IMG/VR virus record: IMGVR_UViG_3300042546_000261
Coordinates: 1 to 31,658 of that record
Reading direction: 5' to 3' (one strand)
Origin: a virus
Length of the DNA stretch: 31,658 nucleotides
A program made the position numbers and the translations under genes. Under the pieces are notes generated by a model, which saw only the letters and a list, made by a program, of their open reading frames with translations, had not been told where the DNA came from and did no database searches. Of this stretch, positions 28,878 through 31,658 are shown one piece after another (the stretch's first letter is position 1; each line of letters begins with the position of its first letter).

Positions 28878-29050
28878 AACCCTATCCTCTTGGTTTGGAC
28901 AATCCCTACGTTATCCGTGGTATTATTGGTAGTTCGCGGTGGGGATTGTATCGTCGTGAACCGTTTGAGAAAGTTGCTGAATTTGCTTCTCAAACACAAG
29001 CATACGATGCCCGTCGTGCTATTTTAAAAATTCAGGGTTATGATTCATGA
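28874..29050 (+). CDS. Small basic hypothetical protein, 58 residues
   Basis: ATG 28874 in an ATGA overlap. MKPYPLGLDNPYVIRGIIGS, then SRWGLYRREP and AYDARRAILKIQGYD: beta strands followed by a helix. Unknown. Confidence 0.7.
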   Translation: MKPYPLGLDNPYVIRGIIGSSRWGLYRREPFEKVAEFASQTQAYDARRAILKIQGYDS

Positions 29051-29187
29051 AGTATTTTATTGGTTTTGGACTTTTTGCAATGGTTGGATGGAATGTTTTT
29101 TTGATTCAACGCGATCAAAGTCTTTTCAAAACATATGATGCTTGCACACAATTTACATATCATCCTGATTGCCCTTACAACAAATGA
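29047..29187 (+). CDS. Small signal-anchored protein, 46 residues
   Basis: ATG 29047, ATGA overlap on both sides. FIGFGLFAMVGWNVFLI is a single membrane span or uncleaved signal peptide. The tail carries two cysteines (DACTQF and HPDCPYNK), perhaps a disulphide outside the membrane. Confidence 0.7.
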   Translation: MKYFIGFGLFAMVGWNVFLIQRDQSLFKTYDACTQFTYHPDCPYNK

Positions 29188-29366
29188 AACCTAAATTTCG
29201 CACTGTATTAGAAATGGCACTTGAAGAAGGTGTTCGATTTGGTTGGAACCGTGCCCATAAACACAATTCTAATCCTGATGTAGATGCTGCTGCTGATGCC
29301 ATTGTGTCGGAGATTATGAACTCTCTTGACACTTGGTTTGAGATGGAGGATGGAGTTTACAAATGA
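29184..29366 (+). CDS. Small helical protein, 60 residues
   Basis: ATG 29184 follows the ATGA overlap; a start five codons earlier is also in frame but would not fit the coupling. FRTVLEMALEEGVRFGWNRA and DVDAAADAIVSEIMNSLDTWF are two amphipathic helices. Unknown. Confidence 0.7.
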   Translation: MKPKFRTVLEMALEEGVRFGWNRAHKHNSNPDVDAAADAIVSEIMNSLDTWFEMEDGVYK

Positions 29367-29962
29367 AATATAAAGAATATAATGAACTTGAAGAAAAAGA
29401 TATTGATTTGATTTGTGATTATCTTTTGAATCCTTCAACTAATGCAAATCAAGATAAGCAACGAAGAAAAGAACTTTACGATTTAAATATTGTAAAAAAA
29501 ACAAAAACCAATGAAACAAATCAGAAGTATTTGAGTGGTCCTCTTGGTGAAGCGATTGTTCGATTATACTTTGATAAAATTGATAAAATTTTTATTCCTA
29601 AACCACCAGAAGTAAAATATTTTAATTCACAAAAAGAATTGATTGTTCTTCGTCCTGATGGTTTGCATGTTAGGGGAGAGTATAACATTTGGATTGAATC
29701 TAAAATGAGGTCATATTTTTCTGATGGAACAGCACATGAAAAAATTCATGGTGTCCCAGAAAAATATTGTCATATGCATGGAAAACTAATGCTATTTCTT
29801 CTTGCTGATGATGAGCATAAGTATAATAAAAATTGGACTAAACTTCGTCGCGGAGAAATCTTACCACAGAATAAATGTGAAGAATATCATATGTTGGGAG
29901 ATTTAGAGGTTCTTGACTCTATTGTTCTTGGAACAGAAGTTGCAAAAGTTTTAAAAGCATAA
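29363..29962 (+). CDS. PD-(D/E)XK restriction-type endonuclease
   Basis: 199 residues. LSGPLGEAIVRLYF holds the first glutamate (Glu63), RPDG (97-100) the P-D, and YNIWIESKMRSY the E-S-K (112-114), a complete PD-(D/E)XK site with beta strands between. GTAHEKI (122-128) is found in several type II restriction enzymes. It ends 25 bases before a Dam-type methylase gene, the usual layout of a restriction-modification pair, but its start is ATGA-coupled to small phage genes. The cut site cannot be read here; GATC is a guess from the neighbour. A phage anti-host or anti-competitor nuclease is the alternative. Confidence 0.75.
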   Translation: MKYKEYNELEEKDIDLICDYLLNPSTNANQDKQRRKELYDLNIVKKTKTNETNQKYLSGPLGEAIVRLYFDKIDKIFIPKPPEVKYFNSQKELIVLRPDGLHVRGEYNIWIESKMRSYFSDGTAHEKIHGVPEKYCHMHGKLMLFLLADDEHKYNKNWTKLRRGEILPQNKCEEYHMLGDLEVLDSIVLGTEVAKVLKA

Positions 29963-29987
29963 TAAAATAGTAAAAATATCATTAATC

Positions 29988-30800
29988 ATGAACAAATCCT
30001 TTCTCAAATGGGCAGGAAATAAGTATCGGGTTCTTCAACATATTTTACCCGAAATTCAATTCCCCAATCAATTTATTGAACCTTTTATTGGGTCTGCCTC
30101 TGTAACTCTTAATGTTTGTGCAGATACTTATGTGATTAATGATTTTAATAATGATTTAATTTCATTATATTCTTTTATACTTCACGATAATTCATTTATT
30201 GATGATTGTGAAAATTATTTTTATAATAAAAACACTGAGGAATTATATTATTCTTGTCGTGAGGAGTTTAATACAACCGATGACAAAAGACTTAAAGCAA
30301 TGTTGTTTGTCTATTTGAATCGTCATTGTTTCAATGGACTTACACGTTATAATAAATCTGGTCAGTTTAATGTTCCTTATGGAAAATATAAGTCTCTTTA
30401 TTTTCCAAAAAAAGAGATGGAAAACTTTAAGACAAATTTAAATCAAAGAAGTATTCAGTTATTTTCTGGTGATTTTGCAAATCCGAAAATTTATACTAAT
30501 CTAACTGAGGATACAGTTGTTTATTTTGACCCCCCATATCTACCACTGACGAATACCGCAAATTTTAGTGATTATGCAACTGGTGGATTCTCTTATGATG
30601 ACCAAGTAAGACTTAAAAATTTGGCATTAGGTCTACAATCTCAGGGAGTAAAAGTTATTATTAGTAATCATGATACTGAGGTGTCTAGAGAATTATATTC
30701 TTCTGCTTCTAGAATTCACAGTTTTAATGTTGGTAGATTTATTGCAGCAAAAGGAGTGTCAAGGCAACCCGTTAAAGAAATACTTGCTGTTTTTTGTTGA
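29988..30800 (+). CDS. dam: DNA adenine methylase, Dam (D12 class)
   Basis: 270 residues, the normal length for Dam. FLKWAGNKYRVL (5-16) is the FxGxK AdoMet motif, FIEPFIGSASVTLN matches the acidic motif of the family, NRHCFNGLTRYNKSGQFNVP (111-130) is the typical central block, and DPPY (181-184) is the catalytic motif. Dam enzymes methylate adenine in GATC. This would protect phage DNA from GATC-cutting host enzymes or from the nuclease encoded just upstream. GATC occurs repeatedly in the window, so the phage has not purged the site. Terminator and promoter cassette follow. Confidence 0.92.
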   Translation: MNKSFLKWAGNKYRVLQHILPEIQFPNQFIEPFIGSASVTLNVCADTYVINDFNNDLISLYSFILHDNSFIDDCENYFYNKNTEELYYSCREEFNTTDDKRLKAMLFVYLNRHCFNGLTRYNKSGQFNVPYGKYKSLYFPKKEMENFKTNLNQRSIQLFSGDFANPKIYTNLTEDTVVYFDPPYLPLTNTANFSDYATGGFSYDDQVRLKNLALGLQSQGVKVIISNHDTEVSRELYSSASRIHSFNVGRFIAAKGVSRQPVKEILAVFC

Positions 30801-30819
30801 GACTCAGACCAATTATCGA

Positions 30820-30864
30820 TCTGGCACACCCCACCTTCACAGGTGGGGTGTTTTGCTTTATAAT
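30820..30864 (+). promoter_or_regulatory. Promoter cassette before 30887, -35 inside the terminator loop
   Basis: TCTGGCACA (30820-30828), then TTCACA (30836-30841), which is exactly the hairpin loop, 17-base spacer, TATAAT (30859-30864). The upstream element is 39 bases before the -10, and the -10 ends 23 bases before ATG 30887. Confidence 0.7.
30827..30854 (+). terminator. Rho-independent terminator after dam
   Basis: CACCCCACC (30827-30835) pairs perfectly with GGTGGGGTG (30842-30850) around loop TTCACA, followed by TTTT. Confidence 0.85.
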
Positions 30865-30886
30865 ATCAACAGTTAAATCAAAATCC

Positions 30887-31090
30887 ATGTCCAGCAACTC
30901 TTCCTCTTCCTCCAGCGGTATCGGTTTTCCTGGTCTGCTGACTGTTCTGTTTATTGGTCTGAAACTTACTGGTCATATTACTTGGCCCTGGGTCTGGGTT
31001 CTTTCTCCCCTGTGGATTAGTGCTTTGATTGGTCTTACTATTATTGCTATCATTTTGATTGTTGGTGTTGCCTCTGGCATCTGGAAGTGA
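30887..31090 (+). CDS. Small two-span membrane protein with Ser-rich N-terminus
   Basis: 67 residues from ATG 30887. A serine tract (MSSNSSSSSSG) is followed by hydrophobic segments GLLTVLFIGLKLTGHI and WVWVLSPLWISALIGLTIIAIILIVGV. Serine tract, WPWVWVLSPLW block and length match a membrane protein that I know from cyanophages. It may help lysis or membrane remodelling; unproven. Confidence 0.75.
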   Translation: MSSNSSSSSSGIGFPGLLTVLFIGLKLTGHITWPWVWVLSPLWISALIGLTIIAIILIVGVASGIWK

Positions 31091-31260
31091 TACGAAAAAT
31101 TCTTAATCAGTTTCCTGCTCGCTATGGATCTTATTCTGCTGAAGGTAACAAAATCCGTAGGACATTCTCCAACGGTTTTAGTTACATCGTAGAAGAATGT
31201 AAGTCACCACAAGAAGCACAACGCATCGTAAAAGATCTCAATCAACTTTTAAGCAAATGA
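31087..31260 (+). CDS. Small protein with GTG start, 57 residues
   Basis: The GTG at 31087 overlaps the previous stop as GTGA. RKILNQFPARYGSYSAEGNK, then IRRTFSNGFSYIVEE and a helix PQEAQRIVKDLNQLLSK: strands followed by a helix. GTG is the only sensible start. Coupled by ATGA to the next gene. Confidence 0.7.
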   Translation: MIRKILNQFPARYGSYSAEGNKIRRTFSNGFSYIVEECKSPQEAQRIVKDLNQLLSK

Positions 31261-31544
31261 CTGAAACCAAAACCTATCCCTATCTGAAGTACATTCCACA
31301 CTTTGTTGCACTTAGAATAGTTGTACTTGGTCCGTTTGCCATTGCACAAGCAACGGCAGAGTTCATCTCCAACTCTCTGGACAAAGTGTGCCATAAGATT
31401 GATAAATTTCTTCCATCACCTTATGTTGAAAAGCAAGTAGAATGGGATCAGTTGCCCAAACGAAATCAAGAAGCGATTGAACAACTTGCAAAAGCACGGG
31501 ACACTACCAAAGAACGAATTCTCATTCAAACTGTGAAACCATGA
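31257..31544 (+). CDS. Hypothetical protein with one possible membrane segment, 95 residues
   Basis: FVALRIVVLGPFAIAQATAEFI (16-37) is moderately hydrophobic and may lie in or on the membrane. A basic linker and a polar helix (NQEAIEQLAKARDTTKE) follow. Function unknown. ATGA overlaps at both ends. Confidence 0.7.
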   Translation: MTETKTYPYLKYIPHFVALRIVVLGPFAIAQATAEFISNSLDKVCHKIDKFLPSPYVEKQVEWDQLPKRNQEAIEQLAKARDTTKERILIQTVKP

Positions 31545-31658
31545 CTAAAATCCAACTCAAAGCAATCACAGTTACATACACCAGAACTCTCACAGTTTCT
31601 CCCACAACTGAAATGTTTGAGGACTGGGAGGATTATCCAGATCAAGAAGCATTTGAGA
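31541..31658 (+). CDS. Start of a small gene, cut by the window end
   Basis: ATG 31541 overlaps the previous stop; 39 codons are visible without a stop (MTKIQLKAITVTYTRTL..., acidic after residue 25). Starts with a beta strand rich in Thr. Product unknown. Confidence 0.65.
   Translation, partial: MTKIQLKAITVTYTRTLTVSPTTEMFEDWEDYPDQEAFE

Overview
The window reads as part of a T4-like myovirus of marine picocyanobacteria (a Synechococcus or Prochlorococcus cyanomyovirus). All genes lie on the + strand and are packed end to end, with many 4-base ATGA overlaps and AT-rich codon use. The mix of small conserved phage proteins, a cyanobacterial-type HNH nuclease, a prohibitin-like protein, several 2-oxoglutarate/Fe(II) dioxygenase-like proteins, two RNA ligases, a Dam methylase and tail-fibre genes suits the variable part of such a genome. 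I see no capsid, polymerase or photosynthesis gene, so the assignment rests on gene content alone. There is no rRNA, tRNA, CRISPR array, IS element or integrase that I can support. No stretch over 300 bases lacks a gene.

Layout. 1-500: the end of a tail fibre with a self-cleaving S74 chaperone domain. 522-1770: two overlapping genes that carry the halves of an adenine methyltransferase in swapped order. 1832-5692: SF2 helicase, two dioxygenase-like proteins and small unknowns. 5761-8522: an RNA-repair operon with a T4 Rnl1-type ligase, an HNH nuclease, and the kinase and phosphatase of T4 polynucleotide kinase as separate genes. 8588-11053: a membrane-anchored proline-rich protein, a Deinococcus-type RNA ligase, a metallophosphoesterase and two small genes. 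11050-15300: radical SAM enzyme, carbamoyltransferase and two duplicated SGNH-hydrolase-like genes. 15297-16319: small genes, including one AbrB-like protein. 16365-19819: two tandem tail-tip/collar proteins, two conserved tail-associated genes and a double-domain dioxygenase. 19878-24807: small phage genes, a membrane cluster with a prohibitin-like protein, two paralogues of a small cyanophage family, and a SprT-like metalloprotease. 24876-28386: two fucosyltransferase-like enzymes on either side of a run of tiny genes. 28391-31658: coupled small genes ending in a PD-(D/E)XK endonuclease, then a Dam methylase, then small membrane and soluble proteins.

Working together. The RNA-repair genes form a complete end-healing and sealing path of the kind T4 uses against tRNA-cleaving host defences. 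The nuclease and Dam gene could act as a phage-borne restriction-modification pair. The radical SAM, carbamoyltransferase, SGNH and glycosyltransferase genes look like a small-molecule or glycan modification set of unknown target.

Control. Most gene blocks open with a sigma70-like promoter whose -10 hexamer ends 22-24 bases before the start codon. At six of these sites a GC-rich element close to ACTGnCCAC lies 38-39 bases before the -10, directly or closely after the previous stop codon. In two of them the -35 sits in the loop of a terminator hairpin. This repeated cassette, the permuted methyltransferase and the carbamoyltransferase cluster are the observations most worth following up.
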